This document shows, in pieces, positions 28,268-36,641 of a stretch of 64,000 nt of DNA. The notes beneath the pieces are model-generated. The model was not told the DNA's origin. It saw nothing but the letters and a program-made list of their open reading frames with translations, and did no database searches. Source of the DNA: Lachnospiraceae bacterium XPB1003. Its GTDB lineage: Bacteria; Bacillota; Clostridia; Lachnospirales; Lachnospiraceae. The stretch's first letter is position 1. Each line of letters opens with the position of its first letter. Where the stretch lies: NCBI GenBank assembly GCA_900102065.1, contig FMVK01000014.1, positions 1 through 64,000 of the forward strand. The letters run 5' to 3'. The translations under genes and the position numbers were made by a program.

Positions 28268-29365
28268 ATGACTTTATTACTGTTTGCACTACTTGGAGTA
28301 TGTTTGTTTTGGGGAGCGAAGATCAGCAAAAGGAAGGAATGGAATGAAGATGTCCTTTCCTTTGCGCAGACGAAATCTTTTCTGGGTTTTTGCGCCCTGA
28401 TCATAATACTGCATCACTGTTCACAGAGAACCTGTGCTCCGTGGCTGCCGGAATTTCGTATCGTCCACGGACTTGATGATTTTGTTTTCTGGGGATACTT
28501 ATGTGTTGCTGTATTCTTCTTCTGTTCCGGATACGGAATGTATACCAGCTTCCATAAGAAAGAGGGATTCTTTAAAGGATACTATAAAAGGATACTTAAG
28601 ATCCTTATTCCCACTATTGTCGTGTGGATCACTTTCTTCATGGTGGAGAAAGGCAAGGGGATGAGGATCCCGAAGCCTGTATGGTATAACACTTTTGATT
28701 ACATCTGGTACATACCTGCCATGATCTATATGTACCTGATCTTTTATTTTTCTTTTCGTTTTATCAAAAAAGAAACGTTAAGTGTTGTTGCCGTATTCAT
28801 CGGTACCTGTATTTATTTTGTTTTATGTATGTTCTTTAGTCCGGGAACCTGGTGGTACAATACTCCGCACCTGTTTATTGTTGGTATCATCACCGCAAGA
28901 CATAAAGAAAAGATCGGCTCGTTTTTTAAGAAGGGATATCCTTTCTGGATAGCACTTTCACTTATCATTACTTTTGTCGGATTTGCTATATCAAATTATT
29001 ATTATCCCTTTGCTGTGATCTTCGGATGGGGCATGGATGATAAGTCGCATTTCATTGCAGAGTTAACAGGCCAGGTGATATCTGCGTTAACGTTTGTGAT
29101 ATTTGTAATGCTGATCGGCTTGAAGATAAAGATTGGCAATAAGGTACTGGCATTTCTTGGAGGATTTACACTTGAGCTCTATCTGGTTCATCCTCTGTTT
29201 GTTCAGCTCTTTAGTTATGCTTTCATGCAGGATTCGGTAAAACCCTTATATCATATAAAGAACCCGTTCCTGTATTCTGCGGCTGTAGCGGTGGTCGCGA
29301 TCCCGCTTGCTTTCGGACTCCATAAGCTGGTGACCCTGATAACAGGATCAAAAAAGAACTCCTGA
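28268..29365 (+). CDS. Membrane acyltransferase (acyltransferase-3 family)
   Basis: A 365-residue integral membrane protein with about ten hydrophobic helices. The family-typical start is FLGFCALIIILHHCSQ, carrying the histidine pair of acyltransferase-3 enzymes. It then has FFFCSGYGMYTSF, and a late LAFLGGFTLELYLVHPLFV segment also characteristic of the family. These enzymes O-acylate cell-surface or exported glycans. The substrate is unknown. GGGGAGGA precedes the ATG. Confidence 0.85.
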   Translation: MTLLLFALLGVCLFWGAKISKRKEWNEDVLSFAQTKSFLGFCALIIILHHCSQRTCAPWLPEFRIVHGLDDFVFWGYLCVAVFFFCSGYGMYTSFHKKEGFFKGYYKRILKILIPTIVVWITFFMVEKGKGMRIPKPVWYNTFDYIWYIPAMIYMYLIFYFSFRFIKKETLSVVAVFIGTCIYFVLCMFFSPGTWWYNTPHLFIVGIITARHKEKIGSFFKKGYPFWIALSLIITFVGFAISNYYYPFAVIFGWGMDDKSHFIAELTGQVISALTFVIFVMLIGLKIKIGNKVLAFLGGFTLELYLVHPLFVQLFSYAFMQDSVKPLYHIKNPFLYSAAVAVVAIPLAFGLHKLVTLITGSKKNS

Positions 29366-29382
29366 TGATGTGACCTTTATAT

Positions 29383-30303
29383 TCAGAACAGATCGAGTGT
29401 ATTATCCAGATAGATCATTTCTCTGACATTTAACTGATATTCGGGCTTTGTCATATAGTAGAGTATGAATTCAAGAAGCAGTGCACTGCCGAGGCTTCGG
29501 CCTTCTATCTTGAAGTTGCAAAAACCCATTGGAAGATAAGTATCTTTAATATCATTCAGACTGATAAAAGAAGGATTCTTCATTGCCTTGGAGAAGCGGT
29601 AGCCTTCGCCGCGGTCCGGTGCCTGACATATATGATCCGGACAGTCTTCTCCCAGAGCTTTTCTGCTGACATTCTCATAGCAGGCTTTTCTCCCAGTGCA
29701 GCCAGTATAACAACATTCATTACACAGAAATTCCGTCTTTTCTTTTTTTTCACGACTCAATGAATTCAGTCTGTCAAAAGACTTGTTTAATCGGAAGTCG
29801 GGAACGACATAGGCAAATTCATCACGACTCAGTTCTTTTTCCAGATCATCGAATTCGGTAAGGACCTTCGTAGTAGAAGATACAAGATAAAGAGAAGGAT
29901 AGTATGTCCTTATATGATCAAGCAGCAGATCGGAATGCAGGATCACTCCGTTAGTATTGGCGGGAGCATCGGAAAGATGTCTGCAAAGCTTGTTGCACTT
30001 TGCATCGTTAAGATGTTCTTTCTTAAGAAGCGAATTACTGAAGGTGAGTCTGGATGAGATGCCATGCTCTGCCATGAGGCCGAGTACCTGCACCGGATCA
30101 TCATCACCATATCCGACTCTTCCGCCACCCCACAGACAGTCGGCAGGAGCACCGTAGACGGAACCTATCCTGCACCATTCGTAAAAGAACCCGGGGTGCT
30201 CTCTGTAAACCGGGAGAAATACTTTATAGAATTCATAGAATTCAAATAATCCCGGAAGATGATAATATGCTGTTGTCTTACCGTTTGTTTTAGTTTCGAT
30301 CAT
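29383..30303 (-). CDS. U32-peptidase-like Cys-rich protein
   Basis: A 306-residue protein. The C-terminal part reads CPDHIC (221-226), then Tyr, NPSFISLNDIKD (243-254), and FCNFKIEGR (261-269). This matches the U32 signature in order: Cys-Pro, Cys, Tyr, D-L, K-I-E-G-R. A second cysteine group at 194, 197, 198, 202 and 208 lies before it. U32-like proteins include tRNA/rRNA and ubiquinone hydroxylation factors carrying Fe-S clusters. The full family is longer or has other N-terminal features, so this is a divergent member. No partner gene is adjacent; it is divergent from the sigma factor gene. Confidence 0.6.
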   Translation of the reverse strand: MIETKTNGKTTAYYHLPGLFEFYEFYKVFLPVYREHPGFFYEWCRIGSVYGAPADCLWGGGRVGYGDDDPVQVLGLMAEHGISSRLTFSNSLLKKEHLNDAKCNKLCRHLSDAPANTNGVILHSDLLLDHIRTYYPSLYLVSSTTKVLTEFDDLEKELSRDEFAYVVPDFRLNKSFDRLNSLSREKKEKTEFLCNECCYTGCTGRKACYENVSRKALGEDCPDHICQAPDRGEGYRFSKAMKNPSFISLNDIKDTYLPMGFCNFKIEGRSLGSALLLEFILYYMTKPEYQLNVREMIYLDNTLDLF

Positions 30304-30372
30304 GGATTAATATAGCGAAGTAAAGTACAGTTTTGTTAACAAAGTCATTATATCAAAATAAAAATAATCATC

Positions 30373-30400
30373 TGTAACCTTTTCGCCATGTGGATTGTAT
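30373..30400 (+). promoter_or_regulatory. Candidate ECF-type promoter before the sigma factor gene
   Basis: TGTAACCTTTT (30373-30383) resembles the AAC-containing -35 of ECF sigma factors. About 13 bp later lies GTAT (30397-30400). ECF genes are often autoregulated, and the position ~43 bp before the start codon fits. No good sigma-A promoter is seen here. This is an inference. Confidence 0.45.
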
Positions 30401-30442
30401 TATTGTTGTAAGGACTTACAAAGAAGTTTTAAGGAGTCACTC

Positions 30443-30925
30443 ATGAGGTTAGACACAGGAGTGGTTATGGAAAGGTATAAGGACAACATCTTTGCCATCG
30501 CATTCAATATCACAAAAAACAGTGCGGATGCAGATGATGTGGTTCAGGATACGTTTATAGAATACCATACCGCGAAAAAAGAATTTGATAGTGAAGAGCA
30601 TATCAGGGCGTGGCTTGTAAGGGTTGCGATCAATAAAGCAAAGAATATCACCATGTCATTCTTCAGGAGAGTCAGCGTTCCTTATGAAGAATACGTGGAA
30701 AGCCTGACATTTGAAACACCGGAAGCGGAGCACCTGTTCGAAGAGGTCATGAAGCTTCCCGAGAAGTATCGAATAGTCATACACCTATTTTATCACGAGG
30801 ATTACAACATACGCGAGATCGCCGGGATAATGCACCTATCGGAAGCAAATGTTAAGGTTCGGCTGACTAGAGGCCGGAAGCTGCTTAAAAGTGTAATGAA
30901 GGAGGGATGGACAGATGACAGATAA
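30443..30925 (+). CDS. ECF-type RNA polymerase sigma factor
   Basis: A 160-residue sigma-70 family protein with region 2 (YKDNIFAIAFNITKNSADADDVVQDTFIEY) and region 4 (LPEKYRIVIHLFYHEDYNIREIAGIMHLSEANVKVRLTRGR, written here as its recognisable segments). No region 1 or 3 is present, as expected for ECF. The start at 30443 follows AAGGAG; the frame extends to 30395 without support. It overlaps the next gene by 11 nt, the usual sigma/anti-sigma layout. Confidence 0.92.
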   Translation: MRLDTGVVMERYKDNIFAIAFNITKNSADADDVVQDTFIEYHTAKKEFDSEEHIRAWLVRVAINKAKNITMSFFRRVSVPYEEYVESLTFETPEAEHLFEEVMKLPEKYRIVIHLFYHEDYNIREIAGIMHLSEANVKVRLTRGRKLLKSVMKEGWTDDR

Positions 30926-31676
30926 GGAAAGATATAAACAGGCATTTGGCGTGCTTCATGCCTCCGATGATATTGATCTGGAGGCAAAAATGAAAGAGAA
31001 CAGAAAAAGAATGATACCCGGAAAGAAACTTGTAGCATGTGCTGCAGTAGCGGTTATGACAATGGGACTCGGAATTACGGCTGCTGCATCGTCAGGACTG
31101 TTTTTTACCAAATCTAACGGAACTGTAAGTGATGAAGTTGAATATAAGGATCTTTCTAAGCTGGAACAGGAAGTGGGATTCGATGTCAGATCTGTAGAAA
31201 GCTTTTCAAACGGATATAAATTCAATGCGGCAGGCAAATCAGCTTCAGAGATTTATAGCGAGGACGGAGATGTTGTCGGAACTTACGATGAACTCAATCT
31301 GGTTTATGAAAATGCAGAGGGTAAGGAGGTTTATCTGAATGCTTTCCCTACAGATAAAGAATTGGCCGGTGACGAAGAGACAGTCCACGGTGATGAGACA
31401 GATATCAACGGCATCAAAGTGGCATATGACGAGACTGCGATAAAGGTATCTTCTGATGGATCTGCTGACGGCGAGACTTATGTGGAAGTTGTTGAGACTG
31501 AGGATGGTAAGCTCGTAACCACTCAGGCGGGCGGTGATGAGAATGTGAAGATCAATGAGATGTCTGATATATGCTGGATTCAGGACGGTATCAGATACCA
31601 GCTTACTTCTGTTGATGGTGTTATGTCTTTTGAAGAGATGCAGGAGATGGCTAAGGAGATCATTGAGGCTAAATGA
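30915..31676 (+). CDS. Putative membrane anti-sigma factor
   Basis: A 253-residue protein. A short cytoplasmic N-terminus (~1-35) carries charged helices. One transmembrane segment follows (~37-60; KLVACAAVAVMTMGLGITAA). A large acidic extracellular domain (~65-253) resembles the DUF4179-type domains of such regulators. It overlaps the ECF gene, which supports holding the sigma factor at the membrane until an outside signal arrives. No zinc-binding anti-sigma motif (HxxxCxxC) is seen. Confidence 0.8.
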   Translation: MTDKERYKQAFGVLHASDDIDLEAKMKENRKRMIPGKKLVACAAVAVMTMGLGITAAASSGLFFTKSNGTVSDEVEYKDLSKLEQEVGFDVRSVESFSNGYKFNAAGKSASEIYSEDGDVVGTYDELNLVYENAEGKEVYLNAFPTDKELAGDEETVHGDETDINGIKVAYDETAIKVSSDGSADGETYVEVVETEDGKLVTTQAGGDENVKINEMSDICWIQDGIRYQLTSVDGVMSFEEMQEMAKEIIEAK

Positions 31677-31735
31677 GATAAAGCTACGGAACCCTGAAAC
31701 AAAATGATCTGAAGATATCCGATTATAGTTTGAGG

Positions 31736-31774
31736 TACCCCGGCGGAGGATTTTATCTGCCGGGGTATTTTTTT
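31736..31774 (+). terminator. Terminator of the sigma/anti-sigma operon
   Basis: Stem TACCCCGGC/GCCGGGGTA with a 14-nt loop, followed by a run of Ts. Confidence 0.88.
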
Positions 31775-31813
31775 GTATATCAAAAAGTACATGCATAAAG
31801 CCCGTTGCTTCTG

Positions 31814-31843
31814 TTGACAAGAGGAAAATGATAACAATATAAT
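31814..31843 (+). promoter_or_regulatory. Sigma-A promoter of the diguanylate cyclase gene
   Basis: Consensus TTGACA (31814-31819), an 18-bp spacer, and consensus TATAAT (31838-31843). It lies ~53 bp before the start codon. Confidence 0.85.
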
Positions 31844-31896
31844 ACGATTTCGTGGGAAGTGATTTAATACGGCATTGCTGTTTTATTTGAGGAATA

Positions 31897-33243
31897 ATGA
31901 TGTCAAAAAAAGGAAACAGATCAATATCGCTCAGAAGTATCAATGCAAGCCTTATCATCGTCGTGGTCATCATGTCGGGGATGGTAATGTATGCGGATTT
32001 TCATCTGGCTTCATCATTTGAGCGCCTGACAGAAGCGGAAAAGCAGCACTATGCTATGGGGAAGGCTGCTCGCGAACTGATGGATGCTTCGGATTATCTG
32101 ACTGAAAATGTTCAGAGATTTACGGTAAGCGGTGACAGGAAATTCATGGACCTGTATTTTACGGAAGCGTTCGAGACCAACAGGCGTGAAGAAGCACTTG
32201 AAAAAATGGACAATGGTAAGAATACCGAAGAAGCTTTCAAAAAACTTCAGGAAGCGATGGACAATTCCGTTTCGCTGATGGATCAGGAGTATTATGCAAT
32301 GCGCCTGGTTGTGGATGCAAAGGGATATACCGATCACAATGAGGTTTTGGATGAGGTTATTCTCAGCCCGGAAGATGCTGCGCTAGGTCCCGAAGAAAAG
32401 ATAAAACGTGCAACCGAGATCGTATTGAGTGATGATTATTATGAGCAGAAATCTGCCATCCGAAGAGATATGCAGGAAAGCACAGACAGGATCGATGAAC
32501 TCATGGATGAGATCGAGAAAGAGGAAAAGGATGCGCTGAATCGCCGGGTAACAATGGTATATATTGTTCTGGCAATCCAGTTAATATCAATACAGATTAT
32601 ACTCGGAATGATCTCACATCTCGGAATAAAGCCTGTTCTTACTGCGGTAGAAAAGATAAAGTCGGATGATCCCATTCCGGAATCGGGAGCCAGTGAGTTC
32701 GTATATCTTGCCAAGGCTTATAATAAGATGTACCAGAAATTTAAGAACAGTCTCGAGAAATTAAATTTCAAGGCTTCACATGATGTGCTTACAGGAGCAT
32801 ACAACCGCGTCGGTTATGATTTCATGCTCTCTAACGTGGATCTTAAAACAACGTATCTGATGATGCTTGACGTGGATAACTTCAAATCCATCAATGATAC
32901 ATACGGACATGAAGTTGGTGACAAGGCTCTGATAAAAATCGTCAAGGTATTAAAGGGTGTATTCCGTGATGATGATTGTATATGCCGTATCGGAGGAGAT
33001 GAGTTCGTAGTGTTTATGGTCCATTCCGCCGGAATGCAAAGGAGCCTGATCGAATCCAAGATCGAACAGATCAACAGGGAACTGGAGAATACGGATGACG
33101 GTCTGCCGCCTATCTCCATCAGCGTGGGTATAGTAAACGGCAAGGATGTTACGGACACGGATAGTCTGTTTGAAAAAACGGATGAAGCCATGTATAAGTC
33201 CAAGAAAAAAGGAAAGCATACATATACTTTTTATCAGGAATGA
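31897..33243 (+). CDS. Membrane-bound diguanylate cyclase
   Basis: A 448-residue protein that makes cyclic di-GMP. Two transmembrane helices (~14-34 and ~220-240) flank an extracellular, helix-rich sensor of ~185 residues. A short linker and a GGDEF domain (~280-448) follow, with active-site IGGDEFVVF and DNFKSINDTYGHEVGD. No EAL part is present. The RxxD inhibitory site is not obvious. A second ATG at 31900 is an equal start candidate. It has its own promoter and terminator. Confidence 0.92.
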   Translation: MMSKKGNRSISLRSINASLIIVVVIMSGMVMYADFHLASSFERLTEAEKQHYAMGKAARELMDASDYLTENVQRFTVSGDRKFMDLYFTEAFETNRREEALEKMDNGKNTEEAFKKLQEAMDNSVSLMDQEYYAMRLVVDAKGYTDHNEVLDEVILSPEDAALGPEEKIKRATEIVLSDDYYEQKSAIRRDMQESTDRIDELMDEIEKEEKDALNRRVTMVYIVLAIQLISIQIILGMISHLGIKPVLTAVEKIKSDDPIPESGASEFVYLAKAYNKMYQKFKNSLEKLNFKASHDVLTGAYNRVGYDFMLSNVDLKTTYLMMLDVDNFKSINDTYGHEVGDKALIKIVKVLKGVFRDDDCICRIGGDEFVVFMVHSAGMQRSLIESKIEQINRELENTDDGLPPISISVGIVNGKDVTDTDSLFEKTDEAMYKSKKKGKHTYTFYQE

Positions 33244-33247
33244 TCTT

Positions 33248-33282
33248 AAAGCGCCTGTCTCATATTGAGACGGGCGCTTTTT
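33248..33282 (+). terminator. Terminator after the diguanylate cyclase gene
   Basis: A 15-bp stem AAAGCGCCTGTCTCA with one G-U pair, 3-nt loop, and T tail, 4 nt after the stop codon. Confidence 0.92.
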
Positions 33283-33303
33283 AAGTGGGAAAATAAAAAA
33301 CTG

Positions 33304-33332
33304 TTGACATATTCCACAAGTGGAATTATATT
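33304..33332 (+). promoter_or_regulatory. Promoter of the padR operon
   Basis: TTGACA (33304-33309), a 17-bp spacer, and TATATT (33327-33332). The spacer is almost wholly filled by a palindromic operator, so repressor and RNA polymerase cannot both bind. Confidence 0.85.
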
Positions 33333-33356
33333 CAAAGTATAATCCACAAGTGGAAT
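33311..33356. promoter_or_regulatory. Twin palindromic operators, probably for PadR
   Basis: Operator 1 is ATTCCACAAGTGGAAT (33311-33326), with perfect 7-bp arms and centre AA. Operator 2 is AATCCACAAGTGGAAT (33341-33356), with one change. The two are exactly 30 bp apart (about three helical turns), one between -35 and -10 and one just past the transcription start. The adjacent gene encodes a PadR repressor, so autoregulation is the natural reading. Confidence 0.8.
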
Positions 33357-33379
33357 ATAAAAAGAAAGGGAAAGAACCG

Positions 33380-33925
33380 ATGTTAAAACATGGAATTTTG
33401 GGATTGTTGAATTACGGAGATATGACAGGATACGAGATCAAGACGGTCTTCAGTGATTCGCTGAATCATTTCTGGCATGCACAGACCAGCCAGATATACA
33501 GAGAACTTCAGGCACTTGAAAAGAACGGCTGGGTAACGTCTACAAAAGTGGAGCAGGCCGGAAGACCAGATAAAAATGTTCTTTCCATAACACAGGCAGG
33601 TCGTGATGAACTTAAAGCGTGGCTGAGTGATGGCGTTGATACTAATCCGGTAAGGAGTGGAATGCTCATGAAGACATTTTTCAGAGGCGAGTTCGGAATA
33701 GATGAGAATATAGAGTTCTTCAAGAACCTGCCCAAAATGGAGTCGGTCTTTCCGAAAGGAAGCGAAGCGGCAGGTGCGGTGAGCAGCGAATATAAGGAGA
33801 AGCTGGTCGATCCCCTTAAAGCGCTGTACTGGAAGTTCACGATAGATTTCGGGATCATGTACGAGAAGATGGTAAAGGAATGGTGTGATAATTGTGTGCG
33901 CGAACTGGAGGCGCTAAAGAAATGA
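33380..33925 (+). CDS. PadR-family transcriptional repressor
   Basis: A 181-residue regulator. A winged helix at the N-terminus (MLKHGILGLLNYGDMTGYEIK, then SQIYRELQALEKNGWV and GRPDKNVLSITQAGRDEL) precedes a C-terminal helical dimerisation domain (~85-180) of the Vir-type PadR subgroup. The start at 33380 is chosen by homology; the longer frame from 33320 would overlap the operators. Its stop overlaps the next start as ATGA, so it is tightly co-translated with the oxidoreductase it presumably controls. Confidence 0.93.
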   Translation: MLKHGILGLLNYGDMTGYEIKTVFSDSLNHFWHAQTSQIYRELQALEKNGWVTSTKVEQAGRPDKNVLSITQAGRDELKAWLSDGVDTNPVRSGMLMKTFFRGEFGIDENIEFFKNLPKMESVFPKGSEAAGAVSSEYKEKLVDPLKALYWKFTIDFGIMYEKMVKEWCDNCVRELEALKK

Positions 33926-35559
33926 AAATACTTCTGATAAACGGAAGCCCCAAGGGTAAGATGAGCAATTCGCTCAGGCTTGCGAATGCATTTATAGACG
34001 GACTTAGTGCAGAGACAAAAGAAGTTACAGTTGAAGAGCTTGATCTGTCAGCTCTTAAGATCGCATCATGTAAGGGATGTTTTTCATGTTGGACTAAGAC
34101 TCCGGGAGAGTGCTGCATCAAGGACGATATGCAGATGATCATAGAAAAACAGGTTGAAGCAGATATGATAGTGTGGAGTTTTCCGCTTTATTATTTCAAT
34201 GTTCCCGGTCTGCTTAAAAATATGATAGACAGACAGCTTCCCATGAGCCTTCCTTTTATGAGCAAGGATGACAACGGATACGGCAGCGGCGGACATGATG
34301 CCAGATACGATATGAGCGGGACAAAACATGTTCTCATATCAACCTGCGGATTCTATTCATCCGAAGGAAATTATGACAGCGTAAAGCAGATGTTTGACCA
34401 TTTCCTCGGACGCGGAAAATATGAGACCATATTCTGCGGACAGGGTGAGCTTTTCAGGATAAAGGAACTTTCAGCCAGAACGGATGAGTATCTTTCATAT
34501 GTCAGGGATGCCGGATGTGAGTACGCACGTGGCGGAATATCCGAGGACACAAGAGACAGACTCAGTACGCTTTTATATCCCAGAGAGGTCTTCGAGGAGA
34601 TGGCCGATGCAAGCTGGGGCATAAGCAGGGAGAGTGGCGAAAAGGAAGATGCTGATCTGATCTTTACCAGACAGATGGCGGCTCTTTATAACAAAGGCGC
34701 ATATGACGGCAAAGACAGAGTGCTTCAGATGCATTATACAGACCTGGATAAGACTTATCAGATCTTACTTGGTAAGGACGGAAGCAAAGTTTATACGGAT
34801 AAAAGCCTTACAGCTACAACGTGCATAGAAACACCGTTTGATGTATGGAAAAGTATTTCCCGAAATGAAATAAACGGAGCGGAAGCTCTCGGTAAGCATA
34901 TGTATACCGTGACCGGTGATTTTTCCCTCATGATAAACTGGGATAAATTCTTTGGCAGCGGTGATCCGGGAAAGACTTCACAAAAGAAGAACGCTGACGG
35001 TGAAGAACTGAAGAAGCCGTTGATGACCACGATGTTGATCGCATGGATCACTTTCTGGTTTGCGATCCCCTTGGGCGGTAAAACAGGTGCTCTTATCACA
35101 CTGGCTGTATGTGCCTTCATTCCGATCATTATGCGTAAGCATAAGATCGTCATATGGGACAGACTTTCCATCGCAGCTGTTTCGGTGTTGTCCCTTGTGG
35201 CAAGTTTTAATGAAAACAGTTGTCTCATCTCATGCCTGGGATACCTGGTTTTCGGTCTTATGTGGCTTTTCTCATGTGTCTTTAAAGAACCGTTGTGTTC
35301 CACATATGTGAAATACAACTACGGTGGGGATGCGGCTTATAAGAATCCGCTGTTTATGAAGACAAATTATATCCTTGCTGCATGCTGGGGAGTTTTGTAT
35401 GTCCTGACAACAATATGGACATGGTTCCTTCGCAGCTCCGGACTGGAGCTCTGGGTGCAGATCGTAAATTATATCGTCCCGGCACTCATGGGAATATTTA
35501 CGGTTTGGTTTGAAAAATGGTACCCGGCTTATCTCGCAAGCGGAAAAGGAGCGAAGTGA
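33922..35559 (+). CDS. Flavodoxin-like oxidoreductase fused to an SCP2-like and a membrane domain
   Basis: A 545-residue three-part protein. Residues 1-~225 are an NADPH-dependent FMN reductase/flavodoxin fold (LLINGSPKGKMSNS). Cysteines at 50, 53, 56, 64 and 65 (CKGCFSCWTKTPGECC) resemble the iron-sulfur flavoprotein motif. Residues ~230-350 look like an SCP2 lipid-binding domain (DKTYQILLGKDGSKVY, YTVTGDFSLMINWDKFFG). Residues ~360-540 hold about five transmembrane helices. A reductase acting on a membrane-soluble compound is a reasonable inference. It is controlled by the overlapping padR gene. Confidence 0.82.
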   Translation: MKILLINGSPKGKMSNSLRLANAFIDGLSAETKEVTVEELDLSALKIASCKGCFSCWTKTPGECCIKDDMQMIIEKQVEADMIVWSFPLYYFNVPGLLKNMIDRQLPMSLPFMSKDDNGYGSGGHDARYDMSGTKHVLISTCGFYSSEGNYDSVKQMFDHFLGRGKYETIFCGQGELFRIKELSARTDEYLSYVRDAGCEYARGGISEDTRDRLSTLLYPREVFEEMADASWGISRESGEKEDADLIFTRQMAALYNKGAYDGKDRVLQMHYTDLDKTYQILLGKDGSKVYTDKSLTATTCIETPFDVWKSISRNEINGAEALGKHMYTVTGDFSLMINWDKFFGSGDPGKTSQKKNADGEELKKPLMTTMLIAWITFWFAIPLGGKTGALITLAVCAFIPIIMRKHKIVIWDRLSIAAVSVLSLVASFNENSCLISCLGYLVFGLMWLFSCVFKEPLCSTYVKYNYGGDAAYKNPLFMKTNYILAACWGVLYVLTTIWTWFLRSSGLELWVQIVNYIVPALMGIFTVWFEKWYPAYLASGKGAK

Positions 35560-35593
35560 TCACTGATGCAGCTTAGCTGATTTAAAAAAATCA

Positions 35594-35622
35594 TTTACAA
35601 AAACGAACAAATGTTCTATAAT
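35594..35622 (+). promoter_or_regulatory. Promoter with embedded SOS (LexA) box, before the DUF3781 operon
   Basis: TTTACA (35594-35599), a 17-bp spacer, and consensus TATAAT (35617-35622). The spacer contains CGAACAAATGTTC, with GAAC-N4-GTTC at 35605-35616, the core of the Firmicutes LexA site. The same 12-mer appears before uvrB. This places the three genes from 35741 under likely SOS control. Confidence 0.8.
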
Positions 35623-35740
35623 AAAACCTGCCGTGGGAAATAACTTTTAGATGCAAAGCGGACGTTTGAACATATGGATCGTGGCTGACAGTCCGGGTGA
35701 TCGTGTTGGTTGATTCGGTAAAAATTGAGGAGTGCAGGTA

Positions 35741-35989
35741 ATGATAAATGAATTGCTGGTAAACATAGAGAAAGTTCATACTACTGATATGGGCGCCAAC
35801 AGGATCAGGAGAAATCTCGGATTGGTTGATTCGGATGTTGTTATGTGGTGTAAGTCTAAGATCCTGGATGAAGGTGCCGATATCACGAGGCAAGGGAAGA
35901 ATTGGTATGTAAGGATCGACGGCTGTGTTATCACCGTGAATGCAAGCAGTTATACTATCATTACAGCACATAAAGAAAAAAGGGCATGA
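35741..35989 (+). CDS. DUF3781 family protein
   Basis: An 82-residue protein matching DUF3781 as I recall it (MINELLVNIEKVHTTDMGANRIRRNLGL..., then VVMWCKSKI, and a short beta-rich end with WYVRIDGCVITVNASSYTIITAHK). No function is known. The ATG at 35741 has GAGGAG 8 nt upstream; a GTG at 35732 lies on top of that site and is rejected. It is the first gene of the SOS-box promoter and is 3 nt from the SAP gene. Confidence 0.82.
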   Translation: MINELLVNIEKVHTTDMGANRIRRNLGLVDSDVVMWCKSKILDEGADITRQGKNWYVRIDGCVITVNASSYTIITAHKEKRA

Positions 35990-35992
35990 GAG

Positions 35993-36601
35993 ATGGAGAG
36001 ACCGGAGTTTGATACTATCAGGGATTTTGAGGAGTTCAGCAAGTATTACTGGTACAGAGATGAACTGATAAAGATCTGTAAGGCGCATGGCCTTAAGTCT
36101 GACGGCGGCAAGATAGAACTGAATAAAGTGATTGAAGCATATTTCTCCGGAGAGAAGATATTGCCGGAAAAGAAAAGAGCGGTCAAAAAACGAAGCGTAA
36201 CAGTTACTGAGATCACCCCGGATACAGGATTGATAGAATGCGGTTTTACATTCGGTAACAGATTCAGGGAGTTTTTCAGGCAGCAGACCGGAGAACAGAA
36301 CTTTAAGTTTAATGTTGATATGGTTGCTACAGTTAAGGCTGTTAAGGAAAGCGGAGACGAAGAATTTACACTTGGAGATCTGTTGGATATATACTATGGT
36401 AAGAGAACATATGCTACATACGATAAGTCTGCTCTTCAATGGAACCGGTTCCTAAAAGACTTTTGCGGGGATGAGGCAACGAAGATATTCGATGAACGGC
36501 TGAAGGCGGCTGCCGCGTTATGGAAGATCGTCAGAGAGTCGGACATGAAGAAAGAGTATTCGCATGAATTGTTTGAGAAATACAAAAACACGATAGGGTA
36601 A
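35993..36601 (+). CDS. SAP-like/DUF6434 protein
   Basis: A 202-residue protein. Residues ~20-55 (DELIKICKAHGLKSDGGKIELNKVIEAYFSG) read as a SAP-type helix-extended loop-helix, a DNA/RNA-binding motif. After a basic linker (KKRAVKKRSVTVTE), residues ~75-195 contain the TLGDLLDIYYG and YDKSALQWNRFLKDF blocks found in DUF6434 proteins. It lies 3 nt after the DUF3781 gene and shares the SOS-box promoter, so a role in DNA damage response is plausible but unproven. Confidence 0.75.
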   Translation: MERPEFDTIRDFEEFSKYYWYRDELIKICKAHGLKSDGGKIELNKVIEAYFSGEKILPEKKRAVKKRSVTVTEITPDTGLIECGFTFGNRFREFFRQQTGEQNFKFNVDMVATVKAVKESGDEEFTLGDLLDIYYGKRTYATYDKSALQWNRFLKDFCGDEATKIFDERLKAAAALWKIVRESDMKKEYSHELFEKYKNTIG

Positions 36602-36641
36602 GATTTGATAAATAGATGTAAGATATGAAATCGGAGAAAAA

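Noticed and set aside
35591-36439. 282-codon antisense open frame over the DUF3781 and SAP genes
   Set aside because: It lacks a ribosome binding site and motifs, covers two well-formed genes with good starts, and runs through the SOS promoter.
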